Assembly (NCBI RefSeq): GCF_003255815.1
Contig: NC_037668.1
Coordinates: forward strand, 87,155,783 to 87,219,782
Direction of reading: 5' to 3'
Source of the DNA: Theropithecus gelada
Lineage: Eukaryota; Chordata; Mammalia; Primates; Cercopithecidae
DNA length: 64,000 nucleotides
The translations under genes and the position numbers were made by a program. How positions within the stretch are numbered: position 1 is the stretch's first letter; every line of letters starts with the position of its first letter. Under the pieces are notes generated by a model that worked only from the letters and a program-made list of their open reading frames with translations, did not search any database and had not been told where the DNA came from. Below, piece after piece: positions 45,585-59,084 of this stretch.

Positions 45585-46191
45585 TGTAAACAAAAAATAC
45601 AATTCTAAGGCCCCCTGCCATCTGAATGGACCCCTTCTCTTGGCCAAAGGCATTCCAATGTTAACCTGAAAAACCAGTTCAGGCCATGATGGGAAGGTGG
45701 GGGTCAGACATTCCTCCTTATACAGTCCTCCCTTTTAGAATTCAGGAAAAGCCAACTAACACTAACATCAAGACAGACCTTAAGTCTCATAAGAAATGTT
45801 TACAATCTATTCTCTCTGAAGCTTAAGTGGAGGCTTCATCTGCATAATAAAACCTTGGTCTCCACAACTCCTTATCCTAACCCAGACATTCTTTTCTATT
45901 GATAATAACTCTTTCAGCCAATTGCCAATCAGAAAATTTTTAAATCTACCTATGACCTGGAAGCCCCTGCTTTGAGTTGCCCATCCATCCAGATCAAATC
46001 AGTATTAACCTTACATGTATTGATTGATGTCTTGTGTCTCCCTAAAATGTATAGAAGCAAGCTATGCCCCGACCACCTTGAGCACTTGTCATCAGGACCT
46101 CTTGAGGCTGTGTCATGGGTGCATCCTTAACCTTGGGAAAATAAACTTTCTAGATTGATTGAGATCTGTCTCAGATACTTTTGGGTTCACA
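45585..46191 (+). mobile_element. ERV1-type solo LTR, 607 bp
   Basis: The element has TG (45585) and CA (46190-46191) ends flanked by the 4-bp duplication aagt (45581-45584 and 46192-46195), as usual for class I endogenous retroviruses. It contains CCAAT-type motifs near 45917-45929, a TATA-like tgtatagaa near 46049, and an AATAAA signal at 46140-46145, all in the FGGY sense direction. No gag, pol or env sequence is present, so it is a recombined solo LTR. I do not recall the family name with certainty. Confidence 0.85.
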
Positions 46192-46639
46192 AAGTGGAGG
46201 GCGTCTTGTTAACTTATCAGAACATGCTTGGGGGCTTCTGGCCTTGCCTTTGACAATCTCAGACCTTGAGGAAGCAGAAAGTTTAATGCTCAGAAATGAT
46301 TTATTGGCTGTCTGGTCATCCCTGCCATTTTTATTGGCTGTGACACTCATGACTCATTGTATTTTCATTAGTATGAGTTAATCATCCCCTTCCCTCACTC
46401 ACCCCATATTTGTGAGCACCTTCAGAGACCTCCCTTCCCATTTCCCTCTCTTCCAGAGAGCAAAGCCTGTGGACCTTGGGTACCAGGTTCCTCTTGCAAA
46501 GGTGGTTGCCCTTTCCCCTGGCCCACTTACAGCTTGCATCTATCTTTCTCTCTCCTATTTACTCAATATTTCTCCCTTCTGTATTTCTACTTGCATATTA
46601 AGGTGAAACAAGGGGCCCCTCTGAGCTTTCTTGATTATA

Positions 46640-46985
46640 GATGGAAATAATGACAACACCTGCTCCATGGGGTTATTGTAGAGAAAGCTTGTAACACAAT
46701 GCTGAGAAAGCTTTTTAAAGGTGTTAGCGATTTCATTTAGTTCCCTTTCTCTATCAGTTTTGGCAATGAGTCTTTACATTAAGCATAGAGGAAAGAGGGA
46801 AGTCCTTGTGGTCAGACTGACCTTGTTTCAGTGTCTCCATCATGTGCTGTCTACAAGAACCTGGAGCAAATTATTTACCTCCCTAAGCCTTATTTCCTCA
46901 TCCATAAGCCCTCTCAGGGCTATTAAAAGAGTTAGAGGTTCTCTGGGTAAAACATGTAGCACATAATATTTACACAATAACGGGT
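46640..46985 (+). repeat. MIR fragments
   Basis: 46640-46720 has gatggaaataatgacaacac and ctccatggggttattgtaga. 46800-46985 has agaacctggagcaaattatt, ttacctccctaagccttatt and tcctcatccataagccct. Both are in sense orientation. Confidence 0.6.
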
Positions 46986-47539
46986 TCTTTTAATAAAAAA
47001 TCCACATTGTCTGTTCCCTTTTCTAGAGTAAGGAAGATGAGGGTCTGAATTTGAATATGCCAATTCCAAAAAAAACTTTGGGTAATAAAACACCAGCCTG
47101 GCATCCTCTGGGCCAAGGAGAGGTTGAAATTTGGTGTTTATTTGGCTCTTACATGTGATTATTTTGGGAGGCTTTGGGGAAAATGAGTGCCAAAAAGGCT
47201 AGAGAGTCTTTTTAAAAAATATATTTTAGTAGAGTTAAGACTAACAAGTGATTGAATTTCATGTTGTCTAAAAGCTTTCAAACTTGTTTTTGGCAATGAC
47301 AATGTGTAAGAACACCTCTCCTTTCTCTCTTCCTTCTCCATTTTCCTCTCCTCTCTTTCAGGTTTTGTTTTTGTTTTTTTCCCCCATTCTCCCCTTTTAT
47401 TGTTCTCATCCTCCGAAATATGGCAGCTACTTTTGTTTATCTGGGTCACTGAGAAAATCACCAATTGGCCCATGATTACTTTGTAATTCAGCTCCATTCT
47501 TTTTCTTATATTAATGAAAATAAGTATTGCTATTTTTGT

Positions 47540-47725
47540 TAATAATAATAATGGTAATTATCATTTATTGAGTGCCTTTCCTTTATCTGTGCTAGGCATA
47601 TTTAGCAAATGTTAGCTCTGTTAGTCCTCATGACCATCCTTACAGCAGGTGGTGTCATTACCGCTTTGCAATTCAAGAACTGAAGCAGAATGCTTTAGTT
47701 ATTAGCCACATTCTTGCTATTAAGT
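47540..47725 (-). repeat. MIR copy
   Basis: The antisense MIR reads aattatcatttattgagtgc, gtgctaggcatatttagcaa and a caattcaagaactgaagcag block. Confidence 0.7.
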
Positions 47726-48169
47726 GGGTTACTGTCTACAATTTTGATGTCATGAGAAATGGGAAGTCATACATTTGAAGAGTATAATTTTTTTGTAGTC
47801 TGAAAAATATATGTATAAGTTCTCCCCCTAAAGAGATTTGAGGTGGCTAATAATAATATAAGAAAAAGTGGTACAAAATAGAAAAAAATCAGAATGGAGT
47901 GAAAATAATGATAGGATAACTGAGCTGAAGCTAAGAACTTTAGAGAACCTTTAGAGAATTCATAATTACTAATAAATTTGTTTCCAAGCTTCCTAGTGGC
48001 CAAAGCAAAGACAAGATTAACTGAGTAGAACAGATAAAAACTTTACTGCTGTTCAAGGGAAGTAGAACTTTTTCTAACATTGGGGATCTGAGAGAAATTA
48101 ATCCTAGATGATCAAGGGTAGACAATATAAATTATTTAAAAGTATGTCCTATTAAATTTAGTTACAATT

Positions 48170-48850
48170 TTGAATAAAATTTTAATTTTAAAATAGTTTT
48201 AGGATTATAGAAAACTTGTGAAGACATTATAGAATTCCCATATGCTTGATATCCAGTTTCTCCCATTAATATCTATATTATTATGATACATTTGTCATAA
48301 TTAATGGACTGATATTGATATATTATCATTAATAAAATTCCATACTTTATTCCAATTTTTTTTAGTTTTTACCTAATGGCCTTTTTACCATATTACATTT
48401 AGTCACGACTTCTCAGGCTCTTCTTGGCTGTGATAGTTTCTGAGTCTTTCTTTCTTTTTGATACCCTTGATAGTTTTGAAGTGTATTGGTCATGTATATT
48501 GTAGGATGTCCCTCCATTGAAATTTGTCTGATGTTTTTCTCATGGTGAGACTTGGGTAGTTTGTTTTTGGGAGGAAGACCACAGAGATGAAATACCTTTC
48601 TCATCATATCAAGAGTACACACTCTTAGCACAACTTATCACTATTGATGTTCAACTTGATCACCTGGCTGAGATATTGTTTGTCAGGTTTCTCCACTATA
48701 AAGTTACTCTTCCACCCCCACCATATTGTACTTTTTGGAAGGAAGTCACTATGTGCAGCCCACACATAAGGAGTAGGGAATAGTTGTGCTTCATTTTCTT
48801 GAGACTGTAGTATCTACATATATTACTTTGAATTATTCTTTATTTGTCTT
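48170..48850 (-). mobile_element. Old L1 3' region (L1M-type)
   Basis: The plus strand reads tttaggattatagaaaactt, gacattatagaattcccata, acatttgtcataattaatgg, gtttttgggaggaagaccac and aggaagtcactatgtgcagc. This is the order of an old L1 3' UTR in antisense. Confidence 0.7.
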
Positions 48851-49739
48851 GTCTCAGTTCACCATTTTTATGGCTTTGAACTAAAATAAATTGTTTACAA
48901 GGCTTCTTATGTACAAATAAGAGACACTCTGTAAGTTTGGTTTACAGGTTAAATGTGACAATTTCTGAGACATTTCTGTGGCATATGCGAAAACAGGGTT
49001 GAATTCCTATAATCTTAGGTTTATTTTTTCTTATATTTCTTTGTATTAAATTTACATATTCTACTTATTCATTTTACTTTTCCTTTCCCCTCCATTATAA
49101 TGTACAATTCTGTGTGGGTTGTTAGTAAATATTCTACCTTTTCCTTTAAAGAGATGAATTTATGACTTTTAGAAACTGAAGTCCCTTTAAAATAATTATT
49201 ATGTTTCTGATTTGTGTGGTTCTCTGTACTTTGGATTTATAAAGGATATTATTGTATTGTTATTCATCTTGTGGGTTTTTACTAATCTGTCAGGTGGTGA
49301 TTATGTTGGGTTGTTGATCGTTTTCTAAATATAATTCATAGTATCTCAAATACAGTACCATTATTTAGACTCTTATTCTACTGATTTTTCTTTTGTTAAT
49401 AAATTGGAAATATGCTTTGTACAACTTATTTTTTTACTTAATATGTTATATTTTTCATATTAATATCTAAAAATATTTTTGACATCTGTATAGTATTCTA
49501 TCCTATATCAATATTAATTTTGTCAAGGGTTTGGGCTTGACATGGGATCTTATTTTAATTTGTATTTTTGATTATTGAATAAGATTAATTTTTCTTATAT
49601 TTATCAACCACTTATGTATGTCGTTGTCAGTTACTAATTATGACAATTAGTATTACATATTTCAATGATATTTATGTCAATTGCTAATATTTGTATTGGG
49701 AGTTCAGTGTTTTCTTTAATTTTGGTGAGAATTTAAAAA

Positions 49740-50080
49740 AAATTTTTTTGCAGTATAATTTCAGAAAAATTTAAACCTACAGAAAACTTGAGAGAAGGGC
49801 ATATTGAACACCCTTTTTAACCTACATTAATCAAATATTAACATTTTATTACTTTTGTGCTCTCTAGTGCACACCTTACCTACCTCTGACACATAGACAT
49901 GTGATTATTTTGCTGAATCATTTGTAAATAAATTGCAGACCTCACAATATTCTCCACCTGATCACCCAATAGTAACAACATTTTCCTTTATAACCACAAC
50001 ATCATTGTCACACTTAAGGCAATTAAAATTAATCCTCATATTCCTGTACAGGTATCCCTATTGTTAAGCATTCAGAGGGC
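49740..50080 (-). mobile_element. Old L1 3' region fragment
   Basis: The blocks atttaaacctacagaaaact, atcaaatattaacattttat and ttgtaaataaattgcagacc, ending with a ttcctgtacaggtatcccta block, match the same type of old L1 tail. Confidence 0.55.
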
Positions 50081-50779
50081 CTCTCTCTCTCTCTTGCCAT
50101 TGGAGTTCTGACTGATAGAGATTACATTAAAAAATATTAGCTAAATGAGGAGTGAAAAGTTGTCTTATTATCTCAGAAAATACTCTTTAGCCTCTAGTGT
50201 ATGGAACTTCTAATATACTAGACAGATAATACAGCTCAGAAGTGCGGTTAAACCCTGTCTGCATGTTAGGGCTATGTGTACATACATAGGAGTTGGGGCA
50301 AGAAAGAAGACCCGATTTGCCAACCCTATCTCAAGTCTAGCAACTTAGCAATATGAATCCAGACCTGCTTGTGTATGATTACCATGTGGCAGTGGGAAGC
50401 CATGCTGGTCACACTTGGGCATAGGAAGTGAAAGTGTGAGCTCATTATTATCACCTTGTCTTTAACACAGTGACCCTTAAAATGTGGCTTAATGTATTCC
50501 AGTCTCTTAATGATTACATGAATTTCCCCTTCCCTCTTGGAGAAAATTGAGTAAGAGGATGGGGTGCAAAGTCAACCCTGTGTCCTCTGGTGCTTCTCTG
50601 AGTGGAGAGAGGAGGTCGGGTGGAAGTCTCATTCTCCCCAGAGAGTGGAGGCAGCAGCAGGAGAAGAAGGGAGAAACTTGCACATTAATACCTGCCTGTG
50701 ACTACAGTCCACATCCCTTCCTTGGTACTTGGCCTCTTCATCTCCTGTCTCATTTGCATATCTAACAGTCGATTTTTTT

Positions 50780-51950
50780 AGAAAACAGCTTCAGATATAT
50801 ATAGTATACATAATTACATATAATTCACATACTATACAATTCACTAATTTAAAGTATACTATTCAATGATTTTTGGAGATTACATCACTTATTAATTTTA
50901 ATAATACATATAGCATAAAATTTGCCATTTTAATTATTTTCAGGTATATAATTCAGTGTCGTGAATTACATTCCCCATGGTGTGCAGTCATTACCACTAT
51001 CTATTTCTAAAACTTACTTGTCACCCCAGACAGAAACTGCTACCCATTAAATAATAACTCCCCATTTCCCCCTTTACCTATCCACTCTTTTTTTTGAGAC
51101 AGGCTCTTGCTCTGTCACCCAGACTGGAGTGCAGTGGCATGATCTTGGCTCACTGCAGCCTCCGCCTCCAGGGTTCAAGCGATCTTCCACTGCAGCCTCC
51201 AGAGTAGCTGGGACTACAGGTGTGCGCCACCATGCCTGACTAATTTTTGTATTTTTAGTAGAGACAGGGTTTCACCATATTGGTCAGGTGAGTCTTGAAC
51301 TCCTGACCTCATGAACCGCCCATGGCTGAGTGAGCAGATAAAAACTTTACTATTTTTATCCCTCCCTCTCCCCTCTTAACCTCTAATCTACTGTATGTCT
51401 GCTATGAGTTTGCCTATTCCAGATACCCCATCTAAGTAGATTTATATAGTATTTATGCTTTTGCGTCTGGCATATTTCACTTAACATAATGTTTTCAAGG
51501 TGTGTCTATGCTGGAGCATGTGTCAACCTTTCTTTTTTGTGACTGAAGAATTACATCCCATTGTGTGCATATTCTACATTTTGCTTGTCCATTCATCTGT
51601 TGATGGACCTGTTGGTGGACATTTGCATCATTTCTACCTTTTGACTATTGTTAGTGATGCTGTGGCGAACATTGGTATATAAGTATCTTTGGGTCTCTGC
51701 TTTTAGTTCTTCTCGTTGTATATCTAAGGAGTGAAATTGCGGTTTCCATAGGGTCATTCTAAGTTTAGCTTAGTGAGGAACCACCAGATGTTTCCACCAT
51801 GGCTGCATCATTTTACATTCCCACCAGAAATATATGAAAGTTCTAATTCCTCCATATCCTCCCCAGCTCTTGTTTCCCTCTTCTTTAAAAAAATTATACC
51901 CATTGTAGTAGATAGAAAGTAGTCTCTTATTGTGGTTTAAGAATTCATTT
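50780..51950 (-). mobile_element. Old L1 fragment interrupted by an Alu
   Basis: The left part (50780-51087) has aaatttgccattttaattat and gtgtgcagtcattaccacta. The right part (51352-51950) has ctggcatatttcacttaaca, ttcatctgttgatggacctg and ttacattcccaccagaaata. The motif order is that of an L1 in antisense orientation. Confidence 0.75.
51088..51321 (-). mobile_element. Alu truncated at its 5' end
   Basis: This is an antisense Alu with a T-run at the left. It breaks off after cctgacctcatgaaccgccc, so about 60 bases of the Alu 5' end are missing. It is followed by a 30-bp stretch (51322-51351) that is neither Alu nor L1. No duplication of the target was seen. Confidence 0.85.
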
Positions 51951-52989
51951 TTTTAAATACTATAAATCTGTGGAATGAAAGTAAAATTGATTGAATTTGT
52001 ATCATCCTAGAAGTAACTTTTTTTGGCAAGGATTCCCCAGGGAATGTCATAACATTAAAAATTAAAGGTGTCTGAGAGTGAGAGGGAGAGGCACAGTTAC
52101 CTCTGATATACTTGATGCTAAAGCTCCTTGATTTGCATGGTTTTATGGTTGTGTTGAAGGATGATTTCTCAGAACAGTGGTATTTAAAGCAGCTCTTCTA
52201 AATTCTAGGAAGGATTCAGTCATCCTGTCTCACCAGTTTATTTTTTAGCATATTTGATAGTGCTGAGAAATAACCAGTAAATATTAGATATTCTTTACTG
52301 TTATTTTTGAGAAAGAAGAGTGTTTTCACTCTCTACAGAAGAAATATCCTTATCTCTTCACTAATGATAGTAGAAATAATAGAAATTTCAAAATAACTGT
52401 TACTTAAATACATAAGGGCTCATTCTTTTCTGTAAATAAATATAGATATATGAAGTCTTGGGCTACTGTGATGTCCCCATAAAGTCATCAAAGACACTAG
52501 CTTTTTTGACATTTTTTAGCCCTGAGTTCTATTTTCAGGATCACTTCATGGTCCAAGATGGCGGTTGAAGTTTCCATTATCAAGTCCACAGTCCATGTAG
52601 CAGGAAGAAGGAAGTGGGAGTGGTGCATACAAAGGTTGTGCCTCACATTGGAGTAAGCCTTCTTTAAACAACCTTCTTAGAAGACTTACGTCATACTTTG
52701 TGCTTGTATATTATTGACCAGCAGCTAGATTTATAATCAAACCGAGGTGAAAGGGAATCTGGGCAGTGTAGGCTTTTATCTGGGTGTCTTCCTATCCAAA
52801 TATTGGGGTTTTCTTACTAAATAAAAAGGGAGAATTGATATGGGGTGGGTAAAAAGACAGTCAAAGTTGTAATTTCTCAGTAAATTACGTTGACTAGTAT
52901 CACAGACACAAATTTATAGTCCATTGACAGTCACAGGGAGAAGGGGGGAAGGTGGTGATCATGAGGGAGGTGGTATATAATCTGAGCAA

Positions 52990-53045
52990 TGTAACTCACA
53001 ATTTTCATCATTCATTCATTCATTCATTCGTTCACTTATTCCTTA
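52990..53045 (-). repeat. ATTC-repeat, L2-end like
   Basis: The run ttcattcattcattcattca followed by ttcgttcacttattcctta is an expanded antisense L2 tail or a simple ATTC repeat. Confidence 0.6.
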
Positions 53046-56000
53046 CATATATATTAGTAAAACATCTGTGAGGCATTCTCTCCCTAATCCAGTAATTGAT
53101 AGGTACACATTTATTTGAATATTCAAAACCATATAAGAGCCAAATAATCCTTAGTTCAAAGTTTTGCTCTGCCACTTTTAAGATAAATCCAAACTCAGTT
53201 AAATAGCTTGTGGATGGGGTGAGGAAGAGGGACCATTTAGAAACCGAGTAAACCTGTGGTTTGATGACCTCTTTCTCCACCTCCTCCCTGGTTTGGGGAT
53301 TTGATTTAGGCTTCCTGTGGAGAGTGTCACCAAATTAGGCGTCTCAGAGACATTGTGGGTGTGAAGAAATGGGTAGGTGCCCAGGAGACTTCAGGCCAGC
53401 CCAGCCTGAGTTCAGAGGCTTAAAGTCCAAGGAGGGCGAGAGAGGATGAAACATGCTGGGTCAGTGGAGCTGGAGGCAGTGGGGGAGTAGGAGGGAGTAG
53501 GAGGCGTTAACATCATGAGAAGCATGAGTTAAGGCACAGGTTCTCAGGGACTGTGCCCTGCACTTGTACTCACTTGCCACATCACTGACTGTCCCTCTCT
53601 CTGCTACACTGAGGCAAAGTCTGAGGAAGGTTGAGCTTGCTTCTTTCTGTTTTCATTAGTAAAGCAAATCTGGATAGAAAAGGGTGAGAAGCCCCATCTC
53701 TGTCCTTTGGGGGAAAGGGTAAAACTGTGTGACCTCGACGACTATGATGCGCACCCCTCACTGAGAACCACTAGTCTGAATCTGTTCCATTTCTATAAAG
53801 CTTTTTTCCCCAGTTCTCTGCTGTGTACATCTAGACATGGATTTTATGTGGCTGAAAGATGATCTCTAGCATGACTGTCATTTTCCAACTGAGCAGCAAT
53901 ATAGCTTTTCCTTTACTGAACAATTTTCTCTGAGACCTTGAATCACTTTTGGAATTTAATTTCATTTGCTCTTTCAACATGATAAAGTAGAACTCTCTCT
54001 GAATTTGATTCCTCACTTACAAATAAATATGATACTATATTCTCTGTTGAAAATGTTTTGGAACTGTGAAGATTAGCTAGAGAGTTAGATCTCATTTTTC
54101 AGGGAACAGAACTGAAACTCAGAAGGGTCTCATTCTGAGGGTGAAGTCAGTGTGTGGAATAAGAGTTAAATTTTAAGGGGTACTTTCCTGGATCATGCCT
54201 TGCTTAGGGGTCCTTTTCCTGACCCAAGAAGGCCTCCCTCAGGATACACTGGGCATTTCAGTCTTTGTGAACTCTTAAATTCATTTCTTACCCAGGGTGG
54301 CTAACTCTGTCAGTGGACTATTTTGTGAACTTCATACTTTTGGAATATGTTATACATATGTGATTCTTGGTAGCCTGAAGAACCTTGGTAGAGGTTCAGA
54401 TCAGTCAATCTGGTTAAAGGTATCAGTATTCAGTCTTGGAATTCATGGCACTAGAGCTCTGAAGGCTTGGCGGTTTTCAGGACCTACATCACAAGATACA
54501 GAAGTGGTGTGGCTTGGAGCTCGAAAGACTCGTGTCTGGTCCAACCAGGTAACTCGGGGGCCCCTGGCACCCATATCAGACTTTTCTTATCTGCAAAATG
54601 TGCTCCTTGGATTAGGTGATTCATTTAGTACTTCCCAGGCCCAAAGTTCTGAGTCTGTAAGATGTAGTGGAGTTGACCAACATCTCCTTTTGGATTTTCC
54701 TTTAAAACTCATTCCTTTAAAAGGAGATTGCTAAAGTCAAACCTTAGAATCTAACCCTTTGGGCTATAATTTAATGTTAAAATACTGTACCCTTTCCTTT
54801 TCTCCTTTTTCTCCTTTACTACTTCTATTTTGTTTCTTTTTTGAAAATATACCTTCTTTTAAAATTTTTCTTCATTTTTCTTTCTTCTTCTCCGTAAATT
54901 ATCAAGGGCCTTTGAAGAGAATTCTTAAATGTTATTAAGAAATTGCAGTCGGGGAGCCCTTTGTTCCCAGATCATTTAGAAGATTGCTTTTCCTTTTGTT
55001 AAATACAAAAAATTGTCAACCTGTATTGTTAAAATGTGCCAAACACTGCATTCACCAATAAAAAATGTCAGCTCTCATTATTGCCCAGATATTATTCTTT
55101 TCAAAAGCGAAGCACTCTTGCCAGGCTTTCTAAACAATCTTCAGCTCATTCATCTTCCTGGTTTTGTTACATTTTGAACCATTCTGGGTCTATATAAGGT
55201 GGCAGCCTGTCTTTTAAAAATTAATGGGTTCCAAATGCCATTCAAACCTATTTCCGCCCTTAACCTCCTCCTCTCCTCCCCAACCCTGCCTGTTAGGAGT
55301 CTTATGTTCTGTATAAATATTGAGCTGGAGATAGTTTCTAAAGAGGTGTTTGGACCTTTAATTAACATTGACAGCCCGTCTGCTTAGGATTTTGCTCTAC
55401 TGTCTCCATGGAAAAGTCAGGTAGGTCAGTATGGGGGAGGAAGGACCTCTGCAGTGGATGTGTTCCTGGCGGCTGGCCCTAGAGACACTGCACTCTGAGC
55501 CAACCATGAAGTCATTTTGAATTTAAGGAGTCTTGCTAATCCAAGGCAATGTGTCTTAATTTGACAAAGTAAAGGCTGTCCGATAAGCAACCCTAACTAT
55601 AAGTTCTGTGAAACGGGGGGTGTTTGTAAGTTTAGATTGTGCTAGAGAAATGTGGTGATGTGGAAGAACGGGCTCATTTTCTCCTGTTTACTCCCTTTCC
55701 CACCCCATCCCCCTCCTCTCTCCCTTCTCTCTTACTTACTTTGGCCCAAATCAGCCCTGCAGTCTGGCCTCTGCAGTGGCTTGATGTGAAATTTGAGAAA
55801 CATATGTAGTTTTCTATTTCAGGAAAATGATCTCAGGGATTGAATGTGTTTTTTTGTTGGCTGTTAAGCTCTGATCTTGCCCAGTGTGGTTTTTTGATGA
55901 TGGGAAAGAGGCTTCGAAGTGCTTTTTATCAGAATTTCATGTAATAAAACTTAAGGTTTGGTTTCTTTATTTTGGCCCCCAACCCCCTGCTAGGCTCAGG

Positions 56001-56779
56001 ACACAATGTCATCTATTCTGTCAGAAGTGGGAAGAAGTACACATTGTTCATATTACAATCACTTCTTTGCTGCTTGCACACACATATATAAGAATGGTCA
56101 CTGTGTCTGTCCTTCACAAAAGCTATTTTAAATGTAGTTCAGTGGAGGACCAAAGGTCTGCGTAGTGTCTCTTACAAAGGAAAAGGGATCCGTTGGGGGA
56201 AAAGTCTGCCTTTGTTTTGCCTTGGAAGGGCCAGTATTTTTCTTTGTTCTAGAGGTGAGTGCCAAGAATGGGTCTAGTGCCCTATCAAGCAAACTTCATT
56301 AATCCAGCCCTGCAAAGGGTACACTGATCAGCTCCACTGCCGCCTGTCAAGAGGAGGGCTGGGAGAGTTAGGCAAGTGGGCCAGGGCAAGGCTGGTATAG
56401 GGAGTGGCTGAGAGTTGGGAGACTGGAGATGGACTCATGGTGGACTTTTCTGTTAGCTTCCTCGTGAGCTGCATGCCTGTTGCCTCTGAAGGTCCACATC
56501 AGAGTAAGGTATGGCTCCAGCCCTCAAGGAGCATCTCGGGTAGTGGTGGAAAAAGGTTCCATGAGCTGTGAGTGTCTGTTACACGTGAGCCTCTTGAAGA
56601 CAGTAGCATGTCTCTTCATCATTTTTGTCTCCAGGGAATACTTGCTCAATTAATAAGAGAATGATGTGCTATGATGGAGGTCTCCACAGGATATGCAAGG
56701 ATGCAGAGAAAGTATCTACCTACCCCAGACTTGGGATGGGGTGAGAGGAAAGAAGGAGAAAGCACAGGAAAGGCATATC

Positions 56780-56965
56780 CAGAAGGAAGAGAGCTCATAT
56801 TTCTGGGCATTATGCATGTTGTCCTATTTGATCCTTACAGTGTTTCCGTTTTACAGAGGAGTAGACTGAGACCCACAGAGGTCAAAGAACGCATTCAAGT
56901 TCACACAGTTACAGAGGAGCTGAGAGGCTGGATCTGGACCTAGGTTGTGCAAGACTCCAAGGTCA
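56780..56965 (-). repeat. MIR copy
   Basis: The antisense MIR reads ttgatccttacagtgtttcc, ttttacagaggagtagactg, agacccacagaggtcaaaga and a gctggatctggacctaggtt end. Confidence 0.75.
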
Positions 56966-57479
56966 CTTGCTGTGGCCCATGTTTTTAGCAGAGGAGAAAG
57001 GATGAAAACCCTAGTTCTTCTCACACTACACTCATCTCTGCCCCCTTTTTTGTCCCACAGCGAACTGACCAGTTTCCTTTAACTTTAACATCTGGTCTTT
57101 ATCAAAATGTTTTGGAAAAGTTTGAGAGATTGTCAGGCAAGGGAGAGGCAGAGATGGGCATCTCATGAAGTGAATGCAGCAGCGTCTAGGCTTCAGGGCC
57201 CTTCACTTGCACAGGGAGTTGTAGAATGTTCCAGGTGGGGAAGGGTTGCAATCAGAAAGCATTTCTGTATAAACATTTCTGATCTCAGATAAAAGGGACC
57301 TATATCCTCAAAGCTCAAGGTATTTGTTTTTAAACTTTTTTCTTACTGTAAATAAATATTCACTCTTGTACTTAATCTCATATTCATAATCGTATTCCTT
57401 TTCTTAAAGAGGCTTTACATAACAGCTTCAGGCCCTACAGAATCTGAGAGCATCCTTCATGGAGGAAGGATAGGAGACT

Positions 57480-57680
57480 CGAGGGTGAGTGGTTGAACTT
57501 TGGCTTTGGTGTAAAATGCCTACCCTAGGACTTATTGTGTGACCTTGAGCAAGTTACATACCATTTCTGCACTTCATTGTCTTATTTATATTTCATGGGC
57601 TTGTTGCGGGATTGAGCGAGTTCATGTGTATAAAGCTCATAGTACAACCTGCTAAGGACTCAACATTAGCTCTTCCTGCT
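57480..57680 (+). repeat. MIR copy
   Basis: The sense MIR reads ttattgtgtgaccttgagca, agttacataccatttctgca and tgttgcgggattgagcgagt. Confidence 0.75.
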
Positions 57681-58039
57681 GCTGTTTTTATTATTTGTTA
57701 CTGGCATGTAAGATCCAGGCAAATGGAGCTAAATACCATTGTCTACCATTAAAACATTCACCCTCTGGAGGGCATAGTGCAAGGGTAACTGTAGATTTAC
57801 ATTGAAAAACCCATGGACTATCACTTTACATATTTATTTCCTTACCATCTTCAACCCCTATCCAGACAGCTCCAAATGCATATTATTGAGAAAACTGATG
57901 ATATTTTCACAGCACTGAGACTAAGCTTATCTCCTGCTGGTCCTTATCACTCACCAACCTTTCAGCCACATCAGACATTTCCCCAATCTCTGGGCAAGCC
58001 AGGCCTTTTCATGTCTTCTTGACTGCACATACCGTTTCC

Positions 58040-58640
58040 TCCCTGCAGAGTATCATTCACCCTTTTTTCTGCTTGGCAACTGCTATTCACCCTTCGACAC
58101 CCAACTTAAATGTGATATTATTTGTGAAGCTGTTCAGACTCCTTTGGGCAGTTACACACTCCTGTTTCATTTTTCCTGTAGTTCTTCAAGAACTTCTCTC
58201 ATTGCACTGTAATTATTTCTTGACATACATTTTTCTTCTAACAGTCTAGGAAGTCTTTGGATGAAGATGCTACAGTCTATTCACCTTTATATCCCTGGTG
58301 CAGAGTGCATGACACGTGTTAGGTGTTGAGAAATCTGAGAAATTGACTGGAAAGAGTTATTTTTTTATACCGTTATATTTTAAAAGTCACAATAGTTTGC
58401 TCCAGAAAAGTTATATTTTTCCCTTGGTGTATATTCTAATTTAAAAGGTGTTTTTAATGCCTGATTGATCTTCAATCTGTAAGGACTTTGTAGCAGTTTC
58501 TTTGTTTCCCTGCATTCAGCCTTCTGATTTAAGCAGATAATGCTTGGAAACACCTGTTTAAGTTGTATCTTCTTTGCTAGTTGTAACTTCATGAGTGCAG
58601 GGACCATATAGTTCTGTTCGCGGCTCTATCCCCAAGTCCT
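58040..58640 (+). repeat. L2 fragments
   Basis: 58040-58330 has tcaagaacttctctcattgc and tatatccctggtgcagagtg. 58560-58640 has acttcatgagtgcagggacc and gctctatccccaagtcctaa. Both are in sense orientation. Confidence 0.6.
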
Positions 58641-58679
58641 AATACAGCAGTTGGCAGTTCTAGAGGTAGAAGAAATTAT

Positions 58680-58960
58680 TATAATAATAATAATAGTGCT
58701 TGTATTTTATACTTAACAGAGCACTTAACATGTGCTGGCCACTATTGTGAGTATTTTAGATATATATTAACTCCCTCAGTCCTCCCAATATCCTTATGTT
58801 ATATCTATTATAATTATCATTTATTTTCTACAGATAAAGAGACAGTCTCAAAGAAGCTAAGGAACTTGCCCATGGTCACACAATGGTTGGCAGAGTTGGG
58901 ATTTTAACCTGGGTAGTCTGGCTCCAGAATTCAGGCTGTTTACCATAATGGTTCACTGCC
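58680..58960 (-). repeat. MIR copy
   Basis: The antisense MIR reads acagagcacttaacatgtgc, tctacagataaagagacagt, gaacttgcccatggtcacac and ttgggattttaacctgggta. Confidence 0.8.
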
Positions 58961-59084
58961 TCTGATTAGTACTAATTAGCTTAGTACTTGTTTGTTAACT
59001 AATTATTAAAGGAATCCAGCAGAGACCTATTTCTCTAATGTAAAGAGTTCACTTATTAGGCCAATAATCTCCCTAAGCTGGTTG

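Noticed and set aside
54297..54734. 145-codon open frame on the + strand
   Set aside because: It is the longest frame in the window but has no family resemblance, no domain pattern and no splice or promoter context. It lies deep in an FGGY intron and is most likely chance.
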